Below, one piece after another: positions 43,221 through 51,548 of a DNA stretch of 64,000 bases. The stretch is taken from contig NZ_JBJDSB010000002.1 of NCBI RefSeq assembly GCF_044987625.1, positions 248,001 to 312,000 of the forward strand. Reading direction: 5' to 3'. This DNA is from Desulfobaculum sp044987625 (lineage in GTDB: Bacteria > Desulfobacterota > Desulfovibrionia > Desulfovibrionales > Desulfovibrionaceae). The position numbers and the translations under genes are program-made. Within the stretch, counting starts at the first letter, position 1. Every line of letters starts with the position of its first letter. The notes under the pieces are model-generated. The model did not search any database, was not told where the DNA came from, and worked only from the letters and a program-made list of their open reading frames with translations.

Positions 43221-44795
43221 ATGCCCAGTGATCCCAAGATGGAGCAGGGCGTTCTTATCGCCCTGAAACCTAAAGACAAGAGCGAAGCGTCTAGACGGCG
43301 CAATGGCGACACCTTGCCCGGCCCGCCCCAGAGGCGCGAGCAAGGAATGGGTGTGGCCGATGCGCTGGGCAGCAGCCAGTATCAAACGCTCCTGAACGGG
43401 ATTCCCCTTCCGACGGTAACGTGGCGCTATACAGACGGCGAGTTCGTGCTTGTGGACTTCAATGCCGAGGCCGTGAACTTCTTCGGCTCCACCGCCAATA
43501 GCCGCATCGGCTTCACCAGCACCACTCTCTATCCCGACCATCCCGAAATTTCCCTCGACCTTGAACGCGCCTACCACAGCGGCGAGCGCATTGTGCGCGA
43601 GATGCGCTATACCACGCGCACCCAGCCTGCGCGCCGCCTGCATATGCGCTTTTCTTACGCCGCGTGTCCGCCGGACCTTGTGCTCATGTTCTGCGAGGAC
43701 ATGTCGCAGGGCATGCAGTTCTGGGAGGACAGAAAGAAGGCGGAGCAGCAGTTCCGCGCGCTGTTCGATGCGGCTCCCGTTGGCATCTATCAGACCGGGA
43801 CGGGCGGACGCTTTGAGCATGTGAACCTGCGCCTTGCGCGGATGTACGGCTTTGCCTCGCCCGATGAAATGGAGCTGGGCGTCAAGGACCCGAGCGAGCT
43901 GTTTGTGGATCAGAAGCAGCGCGACGCCCTGCAACGCGCACTGGCCGAAAGGGGCGCGGTGGACGACTTTGAATGCCTTGTCCGCCATGCGGATGGCTCC
44001 ACGTTTTGGGTGTCCAAAAGCGTGAAGCAGATTCGTGACGGGCAGGGCAATGTCCTGTCGTCCATGGGCTTTGAGGTGGACATCTCGGAGCGCAAAATGG
44101 CGGAGAACCTGCGCGAGGAAGTGGAACGCATCACCCGCCACGACCTCAAGTCGCCGCTCAACGCTGTGGTCGGCCTCGCCAACCTGCTGCAGGATGATGA
44201 AAATCTGACTGATGATCAGGTGGAAAGCCTGCGTGTTATCGAGCACTCGGGCAATACCATGCTCAACATGATCAACCTTTCGCTGGCGATGTATCGCATG
44301 GAGCGCGGCGCCTATACTGTGAAGGCCCAGCGCATTGACCTGCTACCCCTGCTGGCCGAGGTGCTGACCGAACTGGAGACCACGCTGTCCGCGCATAAGG
44401 TGAAGGCGGACGTGCGCATTCGCGGCGTGCTGGCGGGACCGGGAGCGGGGTTCTTTGTGATTGGCGAGCGGCTTCTGTGCTGGGCGCTGCTGTACCATTT
44501 GGTGCAAAACGCGGTGGAAGCCTCGCCGCCGGGCGAGCATGTGCACATTCATTTTAACGAAGACAAGAGCTGCTGCGTCAGCATCCACAATATGGGTATG
44601 GTGCCGGACAAGATTCGCGATACCCTGTTCGACAAGTTCATCACCGAGGGCAAGAAGGACGGCACCGGCCTTGGCGCGTACTGCGCGCGCCTTGTGGTGC
44701 AGACCCTTGGGGGCAGCATTTCCTACACGTCCACCAAGGCGGAGGGGACCACCATGCGCGTGCGATTGCCGTTGCCGCCCTCCGGGTGCTTTTAG
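43221..44795 (+). CDS. Cytoplasmic PAS-domain sensor histidine kinase
   Basis: 524 residues. Two PAS-like regions (about 50-165 and 178-300, the second with FRALFDAAPVGIYQTG and WVSKSVKQIRDGQGN), then the H-box ITRHDLKSPLNAV with His307, a dimerisation helix, and an ATPase domain with NAVEASP and GLGAYCARLVV. No transmembrane segment is seen, so it senses a cytoplasmic signal. The start at 43221 follows GGGGAAG. No cognate regulator is adjacent. Confidence 0.9.
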   Translation: MPSDPKMEQGVLIALKPKDKSEASRRRNGDTLPGPPQRREQGMGVADALGSSQYQTLLNGIPLPTVTWRYTDGEFVLVDFNAEAVNFFGSTANSRIGFTSTTLYPDHPEISLDLERAYHSGERIVREMRYTTRTQPARRLHMRFSYAACPPDLVLMFCEDMSQGMQFWEDRKKAEQQFRALFDAAPVGIYQTGTGGRFEHVNLRLARMYGFASPDEMELGVKDPSELFVDQKQRDALQRALAERGAVDDFECLVRHADGSTFWVSKSVKQIRDGQGNVLSSMGFEVDISERKMAENLREEVERITRHDLKSPLNAVVGLANLLQDDENLTDDQVESLRVIEHSGNTMLNMINLSLAMYRMERGAYTVKAQRIDLLPLLAEVLTELETTLSAHKVKADVRIRGVLAGPGAGFFVIGERLLCWALLYHLVQNAVEASPPGEHVHIHFNEDKSCCVSIHNMGMVPDKIRDTLFDKFITEGKKDGTGLGAYCARLVVQTLGGSISYTSTKAEGTTMRVRLPLPPSGCF

Positions 44796-44823
44796 CCGCG
44801 AAAGGGGCCAGACAGCGCAAAAG

Positions 44824-44863
44824 AAGCGCCGCGCCGCCGGGTTATCCGGGGCGCGGCGCTTTT
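44824..44863. terminator. Terminator after the histidine kinase
   Basis: 12-bp stem AAGCGCCGCGCC/GGCGCGGCGCTT with an inner CCGG/CCGG hairpin and TTTT after it; the complementary side gives TTCTTTT for the lytic transglycosylase gene. Confidence 0.85.
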
Positions 44864-44940
44864 GCGTGCAGTGGGGAGAATGACGGTACTGGTCGCAGGG
44901 GCGGGCTGGCCGCCGTGACGGTGCCGCCCTTGGGCGCGGG

Positions 44941-46131
44941 TCAGGCGCCGATAAAGAGCTTTTTGGCGTCCAGCACCTTTTTGATGTAGCGGCGCGTCTC
45001 CGCGTAGGGCAGGTGGGCGCGCAGCTTGGCGTAGACCTCGGACGGGCGCATGGCATTGATGCGCCGTACCGCTGTGGAGCGGTTGGAGCTAAAGGTCCGC
45101 AGCACGTTGCCCGCGCCGGTGTTATAGGCGGCAATGACGCAATACTCCCGTGTGAGCGGGTTGGTGATTTTGGCGAGGTGGCGCGTATCCAAAATGTGCA
45201 GATAGGCGGAACCAAAGGTGATGTTGTTGTCCGGCTTGAACAGGAAGTCCCGGCTGGGCGGCGTGGTGCTGCCGTGGAGCATACGGTTCACTTCCGCGCC
45301 TGCACTGGTGGGCACAATCTGCATCAGGCCAAAGGCCGGCGCGCCGCTGACGGCAAAGGGGTTGAAATCGCTTTCCGTTTTGATGACAGCGTAGATGAGG
45401 TTGCGGCTGACGCCAAAGCGCTTGCTGCGGCTGGCCACAAGGGAGGCGTACTTTCGCGCGCGGATGTGCAGGTGGTCCTTCACCAGCGGAAAGCTGACCG
45501 AACGCGCCGTGCCGTGGCCGTTGTCCAGACGGCGCGTGGAGAGGGAGGTGCTAACAAGGTGCTCCGCAAAGCGGTTGGCGCGCCATTGCCAGCGGATGGC
45601 CTTGCCGTCCTGGTCCAGCACTTCTTTGTAGAGGAAGGGCGTTGCGCCGTAGGTGACCTCGCCCGCGGAGTAGAGGTCCACGGCGCGTGGGTCGCCGGGG
45701 GCGAGGACCGTTGCCACCACGGCCTGCTTCAGGCTGTCCAGCGGGGCGGTTGTGTCCACCGTTTCCACGGTGACGCGCCCTGCGTCAAAGTCCACCAGCG
45801 CGCGGGATTTGTAGCCTTCGGTATATTTGACGTAGGTCTTTGGCGTTGGTTCGCGCCGTTCCTTTTTGCCCCACACGCCGTCGATGGCGTCGCGGAATTC
45901 CTCAATGCGTTTTTTGAAGGCGAGGATGTCGGCCTTCAGCTTTTTGGGGTTGGCAGCGTAGCGGGCGGCCTTTTCCGCGGCAAGGGACTGCACGGCGGCC
46001 GGGTCGCCACTGGTGGCGATGCGGGCAAGGCGGTAGGCGTCGGAGCTGGTGCAGCCAAGGAGAATGACGCAGGCTGCGCCCAAACAAATATTCCTGAGCA
46101 GACGGGTGCGGGTGGTGGTGACGGCTTTCAT
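44941..46131 (-). CDS. Membrane-bound lytic murein transglycosylase (MltC-like)
   Basis: 396-residue lipoprotein: lipobox LLGC with Cys27, an N-terminal extension domain of the MltC kind (about 40-235), and an SLT domain with AVIKTESDFNPFAVSGAPAFGLMQIVP, where the Glu in TESDFNP is the catalytic acid. The domain order and N-terminal domain favour MltC. It cleaves peptidoglycan to anhydromuropeptides at the outer membrane. Confidence 0.92.
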   Translation of the reverse strand: MKAVTTTRTRLLRNICLGAACVILLGCTSSDAYRLARIATSGDPAAVQSLAAEKAARYAANPKKLKADILAFKKRIEEFRDAIDGVWGKKERREPTPKTYVKYTEGYKSRALVDFDAGRVTVETVDTTAPLDSLKQAVVATVLAPGDPRAVDLYSAGEVTYGATPFLYKEVLDQDGKAIRWQWRANRFAEHLVSTSLSTRRLDNGHGTARSVSFPLVKDHLHIRARKYASLVASRSKRFGVSRNLIYAVIKTESDFNPFAVSGAPAFGLMQIVPTSAGAEVNRMLHGSTTPPSRDFLFKPDNNITFGSAYLHILDTRHLAKITNPLTREYCVIAAYNTGAGNVLRTFSSNRSTAVRRINAMRPSEVYAKLRAHLPYAETRRYIKKVLDAKKLFIGA

Positions 46132-46216
46132 AGCCCGGACTGTAGCGGAATTGTCCGGGAATTCAAGGGGCCGCGGGGCGGCCCCGGATGATGTCTGGCA
46201 GAATGCCGCGGCGTGT

Positions 46217-46534
46217 TTAGGACAGGAGCGTGACGCCGAGGCGGGTTTGCAGGTCCGTCGTAATGGCCTTGGCGCGCTGGGTATCCGTGGTGGAGAGCAG
46301 TTCGTCCAGCAGCTCCGTGGGGATGACGTCTGGCTGGTAGCGCACGTGGATGGTCTGGGTGAAGATGTTTACCTTCACGTCGTCGATGCCGCTTGGCAGC
46401 TCGTCGAACTTGGGCAGACCGGAAAAGCCGGGGGCGGAAAGGATGGCGGGGTTGACCTTAATCTTGAGATCACCGGGCGTATGGCTCGCCACACGCAGGT
46501 AGTCTCTGGCTTTCATGAGCCAGTCGAAATCCAT
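46217..46534 (-). CDS. HMA-like domain protein lacking the CXXC metal motif
   Basis: 105 residues. A long reading frame runs over this gene in the - direction, but the ATG at 46534 is preceded by AGGAGGACAT and gives a compact protein. The segment DDVKVNIFTQTIHVRYQPDVIPTELLDELLSTTD has the strand-turn-strand-helix pattern of the heavy-metal-associated domain, but no cysteine pair is present. Function unknown. Confidence 0.65.
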   Translation of the reverse strand: MDFDWLMKARDYLRVASHTPGDLKIKVNPAILSAPGFSGLPKFDELPSGIDDVKVNIFTQTIHVRYQPDVIPTELLDELLSTTDTQRAKAITTDLQTRLGVTLLS

Positions 46535-46768
46535 ATGTCCTCCTGATGGATGCTCGTGTCGGGGCAAATATGCTGTGCTCCGGGCCGAAGCGCCCGGGGA
46601 AAGTGTCGCGATGCGGACGGGAGTTCGTATACTAGCGCGGGAGCCATGGCAAGCGCGGCTGGGAATGCCAATCCGTGCAAGTGGTTGCGTATGCATCTCA
46701 TTGTGGCGTATGACGGGCCATTCGCAGAGCATGAGAAAATTTTGGTGAATCTGCCAAGGAGAATCACT

Positions 46769-47995
46769 ATGACAACGGCGCTTGAAACGATACCGCGCGA
46801 GGAACTTGCGCTGCGCTGGCAGCGTTGCCGCGAGGCCCTTGCACAGATGGTCCCCGAGGCGGGCGGCCTTTTGGCAACGTCGCGTACGGCCATCTATTGG
46901 CTGTCCGGGTCGTGGATGAACGGCCTGTTCTGGCTCCCGCGCGAGGGGGAGCCTGTGCTCCTTGTTCGCAAGGGCATGGAGCGGGCGCGGCTGGAATCGT
47001 CCGTTGCCGCCATGGCGCCATACCGCAGCTACCGCGACATAGCCGGGGCGGTGGCGGAATGCGGGGGCACGCTGGCGTCGACGGTAGCCGTGGAAATGAA
47101 CGGCCTGCCGTGGACCATGGGTGACAAGCTGCGCTCGGCCCTTGCGAGCGTAACATTGCTGCCGGGAGACGCCGCGCTGGGCTTCGCCCGTTCGCGCAAG
47201 ACGGCGTGGGAGCTGGCAAAGATGCGCCTGTGCGGCGAGCGGCATAACTTTGCCCTTGCCGAGGTGCTGCCGGAGATGCTCCACGCGGGCATGACCGAGC
47301 GGGAGGTCTCCCACGCGGCGTGGAATGTGTTCTTTGAGCTTGGGCACGGCGGTCCCCTGCGTATGGGGAATCCCGGCGAGGAGACGTTTCTGGGGCATGT
47401 GGCGGCTGGAGACAGCGGCAACTACCCCAGCGTGTTTAACGGTCCCCTTGGCCTGCGCGGCGAGCATCCGGCCATTCCGGTCATGGGCTACGCGGGTAAG
47501 GTGTGGAAGCGGGGCGAGGTGCTCGCCTGCGATATTGGCTTTTGCCTCGAAGGATATGTGACGGATAAAACGCAAGTCTACTTTGCCGGAACGCCGGATG
47601 AGGTGCCGCAGGCCGTGCGCGTGGGGCATGAGTTCTGCAAAAACGTGCAGGACTGGCTGGCCGAAAACCTGCGTCCCGGAGCCATCCCCGAAGATCTTTA
47701 TATGCACTGCGTCGCGTGGGCGGAGCGCGAGGGGCTTGCTGGTGGATTCATGGGTCTTGGTGACAACAAGGTGCCCTTTGTGGGGCACGGCATCGGGCTG
47801 GTGATTGATGAATTCCCGCCCGTGGCGAAAAAGGTCCGCACGCCGCTGGAGGAGGGCATGGTCCTCGCGCTGGAGCCGAAGTTTGGCATCCCCGGCGTTG
47901 GTATGGTGGGTGTGGAGAATACCTTTGAAGTTACAGCGGATGGCGGCGTCAGTCTGACTGGGGACATGCACGACATTGTGTGCATTGATTCGTAG
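46769..47995 (+). CDS. M24-family metallopeptidase (Xaa-Pro aminopeptidase-like)
   Basis: 408 residues. N-terminal creatinase-like domain with AIYWLSGSW and MERARLESS; C-terminal pita-bread domain with metal ligands in LACDIGF, GYVTDKTQVY, GHGIGLVIDEFP, LEPKFGI and GVENTFEV. CAAGGAGAATCAC precedes the ATG at 46769; the longer frame from 46550 is not supported. It probably cleaves Xaa-Pro dipeptides or related peptides. Confidence 0.92.
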   Translation: MTTALETIPREELALRWQRCREALAQMVPEAGGLLATSRTAIYWLSGSWMNGLFWLPREGEPVLLVRKGMERARLESSVAAMAPYRSYRDIAGAVAECGGTLASTVAVEMNGLPWTMGDKLRSALASVTLLPGDAALGFARSRKTAWELAKMRLCGERHNFALAEVLPEMLHAGMTEREVSHAAWNVFFELGHGGPLRMGNPGEETFLGHVAAGDSGNYPSVFNGPLGLRGEHPAIPVMGYAGKVWKRGEVLACDIGFCLEGYVTDKTQVYFAGTPDEVPQAVRVGHEFCKNVQDWLAENLRPGAIPEDLYMHCVAWAEREGLAGGFMGLGDNKVPFVGHGIGLVIDEFPPVAKKVRTPLEEGMVLALEPKFGIPGVGMVGVENTFEVTADGGVSLTGDMHDIVCIDS

Positions 47996-48036
47996 CGGCC
48001 CGCTTGTCTGAATACGGCTGGGGACTGACGGAACAC

Positions 48037-48065
48037 AAAAGGGCGCGGAATATTCCGCGCCCTTT
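48037..48065. terminator. Bidirectional terminator between M24 peptidase and dsbD
   Basis: Perfect palindrome AAAGGGCGCGGAAT/ATTCCGCGCCCTTT with flanking A and T runs; the genes converge. Confidence 0.85.
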
Positions 48066-48089
48066 GTGCGTTTGGAGACGGCGGGGGGC

Positions 48090-49958
48090 CTACGGCGCGC
48101 CAAGGGCTTCGGCCAGTGCGGCGTCCATCTGCGATTCCGTAAAGATATCGCGCAGGACCACGGGCCGTGTGGCGTCCTTGCCGGCCGGGAAGATGGCCAC
48201 CACTGGGATGCTTTGACTGCCCAGACTGCGCAGCAGGGCCATGGCCTCAGGGTTCGATTCCGTCAGGTCCGCTTGCATGAAGCTGACGTCCCATTCCTCA
48301 GTCCAGCGCGTCAGGTTGTCGTTTGTGAGGGTGGTCTTTTCCAGCGCCTTGCAGTTGGGGCACCAGTCGGCGGTAAAGTCCAGAACAATGGGCGTTTCGC
48401 CAAGGGCGCTCTCGAAGGCCGCGGGGGTGTAGCCCAGCCACGGGTTTGGCGCTGCGGGCCGCATAAGCAGCGGCCAAGCGATGAGCACCAGCGCTACGGC
48501 CACACTGCGGATGGACCAGCGCTTGACGCGCGACTGGGACAGATTCGTCCACTTGCCCCACATCCATGCGGCCACGGCCACAACCCACAGCAGGGCAAGG
48601 GCGCTGATGAGCCATGCCTCGGGGATAATACTGAGGAGGTAGACGCACGTAGCCATAAGGAACAGCCCAACCCCAGCCTCAAGGTAGCGCATCCAGCCGC
48701 CGGGACGTGGAAAGTGCGTGGCAAGACCGGGACGCAGCGCCATGAGCAGGAAGGGCGAGCTCATGCCAAGGCCAATGCACAAAAAGACCGAGGCAATGAC
48801 CAGCGGCGGCTGGAGAAGCACCCAGCCCAGTACGCCGCCAAGAAACGGCCCACTGCACGGGGTGGCCAGAAGCGTGGCGAGAATGCCTGTAAACATCGCC
48901 TGCATGCGCGGATTGCCCGACGGGTTGGTGGTTTTGAGGTCCACCACCGGCAGGTCAAACACGCCGAACAGCGACAGGGACAGGGCAAAGACCACGGCGG
49001 TAGCGCCAAGCACCAGCCCCGGCTGCTGGAACAGTTGCCCCCACGCCAGCCCAAGGGCGCTGAGCACAGCGGCCAAGAATCCAAAGTAGAGTAAAATGCC
49101 AAGGGAGAAGAACACGTTGTGTTCGCGGAACGCGTGGATGCGTTGGGCTTCGTTTTCCGCGCCCGCGCCGCCCAGCAGGGCGGAGACCTTGAGGCTGACC
49201 ACAGGTAGAACGCAGGGCATGAAGTTGAGGATGAACCCGGCGATAAAGGCAAAGATGAGCGCCTTGCCAATGCTGGTGACCTCCAGTCCGGGGCTGAAAT
49301 AGCGTGGCTGGAACTCTGGCGCCGGGGCTGGCTCCGCGTCGCCGGTTAGCGATAGCACAGGGGACGGCGCAGCAATATCGCCGGCCGCCGGAGCGCCGCC
49401 TTGGGCAAGGCTGGTATACAGGGGCCACCAGACGGCACTTTTGGCGCTTGGCAGGTCCGCGGGGGCGGCTTCACCAAGGTCGAGGGTGATGTCCGTATTA
49501 ATGGGGCGGCAGTTGATCTCCGAACACAGCAGCGCGGACAGCCGTCCCGAGAGTGGCGCGTCGGCATGCTCCGCCACCTGTGCCGGGATGGGCATAAAAA
49601 TGGGCGTTTCGTGCTCGTAGACGAAAACGGTTTTGGTCGGGTCGTAGATGTCGTTTTGCTTGTCGCCGGGAGGATACAACGCCGGGAGCGGCTCTTCACC
49701 TTCCACCGCCATGGTCAGCGTGGTGGGCAGCCCCGTGTCGCCGGCGGGATTGCCATAAGCATGGGTGCCTGCTGGAGGAGTGATCCACAAGACGGCAAGG
49801 AGCGCGTCCTGACTGTCTGACGGCATGGCGTACAGCTCCCATCGATATGGGAGGGGAGCGTCGTCCGCATGCGCCGGAGCAGAGGCGACGGCCAAGGCGA
49901 CGAAGATGAAAAGCGCGGCGAGAAGCGGCGCGATGGAGCGAAATGTGGTGTGTTTCAT
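48090..49958 (-). CDS. dsbD: Thiol:disulfide interchange protein DsbD
   Basis: 622 residues: signal peptide ending near residue 30, an N-terminal immunoglobulin-like DsbD domain, eight membrane helices with the CcdA-type cysteines in FMPCVLPVV and LATPCSGPFLGG, and a C-terminal thioredoxin domain with WCPNC (Cys533/Cys536). It carries electrons from cytoplasmic thioredoxin to periplasmic proteins. The longer reading frame to 50063 includes the tRNA and is rejected; the ATG at 49958 gives the signal peptide. The ribosome-binding site is weak. Confidence 0.95.
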   Translation of the reverse strand: MKHTTFRSIAPLLAALFIFVALAVASAPAHADDAPLPYRWELYAMPSDSQDALLAVLWITPPAGTHAYGNPAGDTGLPTTLTMAVEGEEPLPALYPPGDKQNDIYDPTKTVFVYEHETPIFMPIPAQVAEHADAPLSGRLSALLCSEINCRPINTDITLDLGEAAPADLPSAKSAVWWPLYTSLAQGGAPAAGDIAAPSPVLSLTGDAEPAPAPEFQPRYFSPGLEVTSIGKALIFAFIAGFILNFMPCVLPVVSLKVSALLGGAGAENEAQRIHAFREHNVFFSLGILLYFGFLAAVLSALGLAWGQLFQQPGLVLGATAVVFALSLSLFGVFDLPVVDLKTTNPSGNPRMQAMFTGILATLLATPCSGPFLGGVLGWVLLQPPLVIASVFLCIGLGMSSPFLLMALRPGLATHFPRPGGWMRYLEAGVGLFLMATCVYLLSIIPEAWLISALALLWVVAVAAWMWGKWTNLSQSRVKRWSIRSVAVALVLIAWPLLMRPAAPNPWLGYTPAAFESALGETPIVLDFTADWCPNCKALEKTTLTNDNLTRWTEEWDVSFMQADLTESNPEAMALLRSLGSQSIPVVAIFPAGKDATRPVVLRDIFTESQMDAALAEALGAP

Positions 49959-49987
49959 AGTTTCCAAAGTAATTTGAAAAAAAACCG

Positions 49988-50016
49988 TTGACAAGTTTTG
50001 TCCAAAAGAGCACTTT
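49988..50016 (+). promoter_or_regulatory. Promoter-like TTGACA box upstream of tRNA-Lys copy 1
   Basis: TTGACA is 69 bases before the tRNA 5' end; the hexamer at the expected -10 position (CACTTT) is a poor match. Included because the same TTGACA spacing recurs before the other three tRNA genes. Confidence 0.45.
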
Positions 50017-50056
50017 CCACCTCGCTTGAGCGGAAACGCGAAAGCCCCCAATACGT

Positions 50057-50132
50057 GGGCCATTGGCTCAATTGGTAGAGCAGTGGACTCTTAATCCATT
50101 GGTTCGGGGTTCGAGTCCCTGATGGCCCACCA
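50057..50132 (+). tRNA. tRNA-Lys(CTT) copy 1
   Basis: 76 bases including encoded CCA. All four stems form; anticodon loop CTCTTAA gives anticodon CTT (codon AAG). The anticodon stem is GTGGA/TCCAT. Terminator follows. Confidence 0.97.
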
Positions 50133-50141
50133 CGTACATCC

Positions 50142-50173
50142 AAGGCGCAGCCGAAAGGCCGCGCCTTTTTTTT
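50142..50173 (+). terminator. Terminator of tRNA-Lys copy 1
   Basis: AAGGCGC/GCGCCTT stem with inner GCC-GAAA-GGC and eight T residues. Confidence 0.9.
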
Positions 50174-50209
50174 GCGTTACGACCACGCCGTCTGTGCCGC
50201 ACTCGTTTT

Positions 50210-50425
50210 GCTCCGCAGGCTTAAGGATTTCATCCTTAAGAATCCTCTCCATACGCCACGTCTCCCACGACCTCCACGGCTGCAATCATGCCCACACGCC
50301 AGCCTTGAGCAGGGCGGCCTACTCGCCCAACGCCCGGCAAGGCCTGCTCCCCTTTTTGGGGCTGGCTCCCAGACCCAAAAACCTCGGGATTCTTAAGGGG
50401 TCGCACCCCTTAAGTCGCCGAAGGC
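50210..50425 (+). repeat. Hairpin module D1, subtype G
   Basis: 216 bp. Cap GCTCCGCAGG (50210-50219); hairpin CTTAAGGAT-TTC-ATCCTTAAG (50220-50240); core; T-run hairpin (50353-50381, CTGG-CTC-CCAG with flanking TTTTTGGG and CCCAAAAA); closing hairpin CTTAAGGGG/CCCCTTAAG (50392-50414); end cap TCGCCGAAGGC. First of four modules placed every 267 bp between tRNA-Lys copies 1 and 2. Confidence 0.95.
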
Positions 50426-50476
50426 AACCTCTTGAACCTTGCATTACGACCACGCCGTCTGTGCCGCACTCGTTTT

Positions 50477-50691
50477 GCTCCGCAGGCTTAAGGATTTCAT
50501 CCTTAAGAATCCTGTTCATACGCCACGTTCCCTACGACCTCCACGGCTGCAATCACGCCCACACGCCAGCTTTGAGCAGGGCGGTCTACTCGCCCAACGC
50601 CAGGCAACGCCTGTACCTCTTTTTTGGGGCTGGCTTCCAGACCCAAAAACCTCGGGATTCTCAAGGGCGGTAGCCCTTGAGCCAGCGGAGC
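50477..50691 (+). repeat. Hairpin module D2, subtype C
   Basis: 215 bp, 267 bp after D1. Closing hairpin CTCAAGGGC-GGTA-GCCCTTGAG and end cap CCAGCGGAGC, the near-perfect inverse of the opening cap. Confidence 0.95.
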
Positions 50692-50743
50692 TTACCTCTT
50701 GAACCTTGCGATACGACCACGTCGTCTATGCCGCATCCGTTTT

Positions 50744-50958
50744 GCTCCGCAGGCTTAAGGATTTCATCCTTAAGAATCCTGTTCATACGCCACGTTCCCT
50801 ACGACCTCCACGGCTGCAATCACGCCCACACGCCAGCTTTGAGCATGGCGGTCCACTCGCCCAAGGCCCGGCAAAGCCTGCACCCCTTTTTTGGGGCTGG
50901 CTCCCAGACCCAAAAATCTCGGGATTCTCAAGGGCGGTAGCCCTTGAGCCAGCGGAGC
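50744..50958 (+). repeat. Hairpin module D3, subtype C
   Basis: 215 bp, 267 bp after D2 and nearly identical to it, including closing hairpin and end cap. Confidence 0.95.
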
Positions 50959-51010
50959 TTATCTCTTGAACCTTGCGATACGACCACGTCGTCTGTGCCA
51001 CCCTCGTTTT

Positions 51011-51224
51011 GCTCCGCAGGCTTAAGGATTTCATCCTTAAGAATCCTCTTCATACGCCACGTTCCCCACGACCTCCACGGCTGCAATCATGCCCACACGC
51101 CAGCTTTGAGCAGGGCGGTCCACTCGCCCAAGGCCCGGCAACGCCTGTCCCCCTTTTTGGGGCTGGCTTCCAGGCCCAAACCTCGGGATTCTTAAGGGGT
51201 CGCACCCCTTAAGTCGCCGAAGGC
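51011..51224 (+). repeat. Hairpin module D4, subtype G
   Basis: 214 bp, 267 bp after D3. Closing hairpin CTTAAGGGG/CCCCTTAAG and end cap TCGCCGAAGGC, as in D1. The T-run hairpin is slightly shortened on one side. Confidence 0.95.
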
Positions 51225-51242
51225 AACCTCTTGAACCTTGCG

Positions 51243-51285
51243 TTACGACCACGCCGTCTGTGCCACACCCATTTTGCTCCGCAGG
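51243..51285 (+). repeat. Truncated module D5 (linker and opening cap only)
   Basis: Contains the conserved linker starting TTACGACCACG and the opening cap GCTCCGCAGG, then diverges into unrelated sequence before the next tRNA promoter. Confidence 0.85.
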
Positions 51286-51336
51286 GAGGGGGGAGCGGTG
51301 CGTAGAGAGAAAAAATGGGAAAAGATAAAAAAGGCG

Positions 51337-51365
51337 TTGACAAGGAGGCGAGTGCGGCATAAATA
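51337..51365 (+). promoter_or_regulatory. Promoter of tRNA-Lys copy 2
   Basis: TTGACA, 17 bases, then TAAATA (an overlapping CATAAA is also present). It lies 71 bases before the tRNA. A perfect short hairpin CGACGG-ACA-CCGTCG is in the leader. Confidence 0.7.
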
Positions 51366-51407
51366 CGCTCTCGCTTCGACGGACACCGTCGAATTCCCCA
51401 TATATGT

Positions 51408-51483
51408 GGGCCATTGGCTCAATTGGTAGAGCAGTGGACTCTTAATCCATTGGTTCGGGGTTCGAGTCCCTGATGGCCCACCA
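51408..51483 (+). tRNA. tRNA-Lys(CTT) copy 2
   Basis: 76 bases with encoded CCA, identical to copy 1 (anticodon stem GTGGA/TCCAT, anticodon CTT). Confidence 0.97.
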
Positions 51484-51490
51484 CGCAAGT

Positions 51491-51523
51491 AAAAAGGCGT
51501 TACCTTTCGGTAACGCCTTTTTT
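51491..51523. terminator. Terminator of tRNA-Lys copy 2, also serving the outer-membrane protein gene
   Basis: 14-bp stem AAAAAGGCGTTACC/GGTAACGCCTTTTT with TTTC loop; A and T runs on both sides. The - strand OMP gene ends 26 bases away. Confidence 0.93.
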
Positions 51524-51548
51524 GCGTTCTGCGTGCGGTTGCGGGGTG

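Noticed and set aside
46217..48103. A 628-residue reading frame on the - strand across the M24 peptidase gene
   Set aside because: It runs antisense over a well-supported peptidase; only its last 105 codons after a strong ribosome-binding site are kept as a gene.
50133..51290. Reading frames of 60-180 codons across the repeat modules
   Set aside because: They arise because the repeats are GC-rich and similar in several frames; they lack conserved starts and are interrupted differently in each copy.
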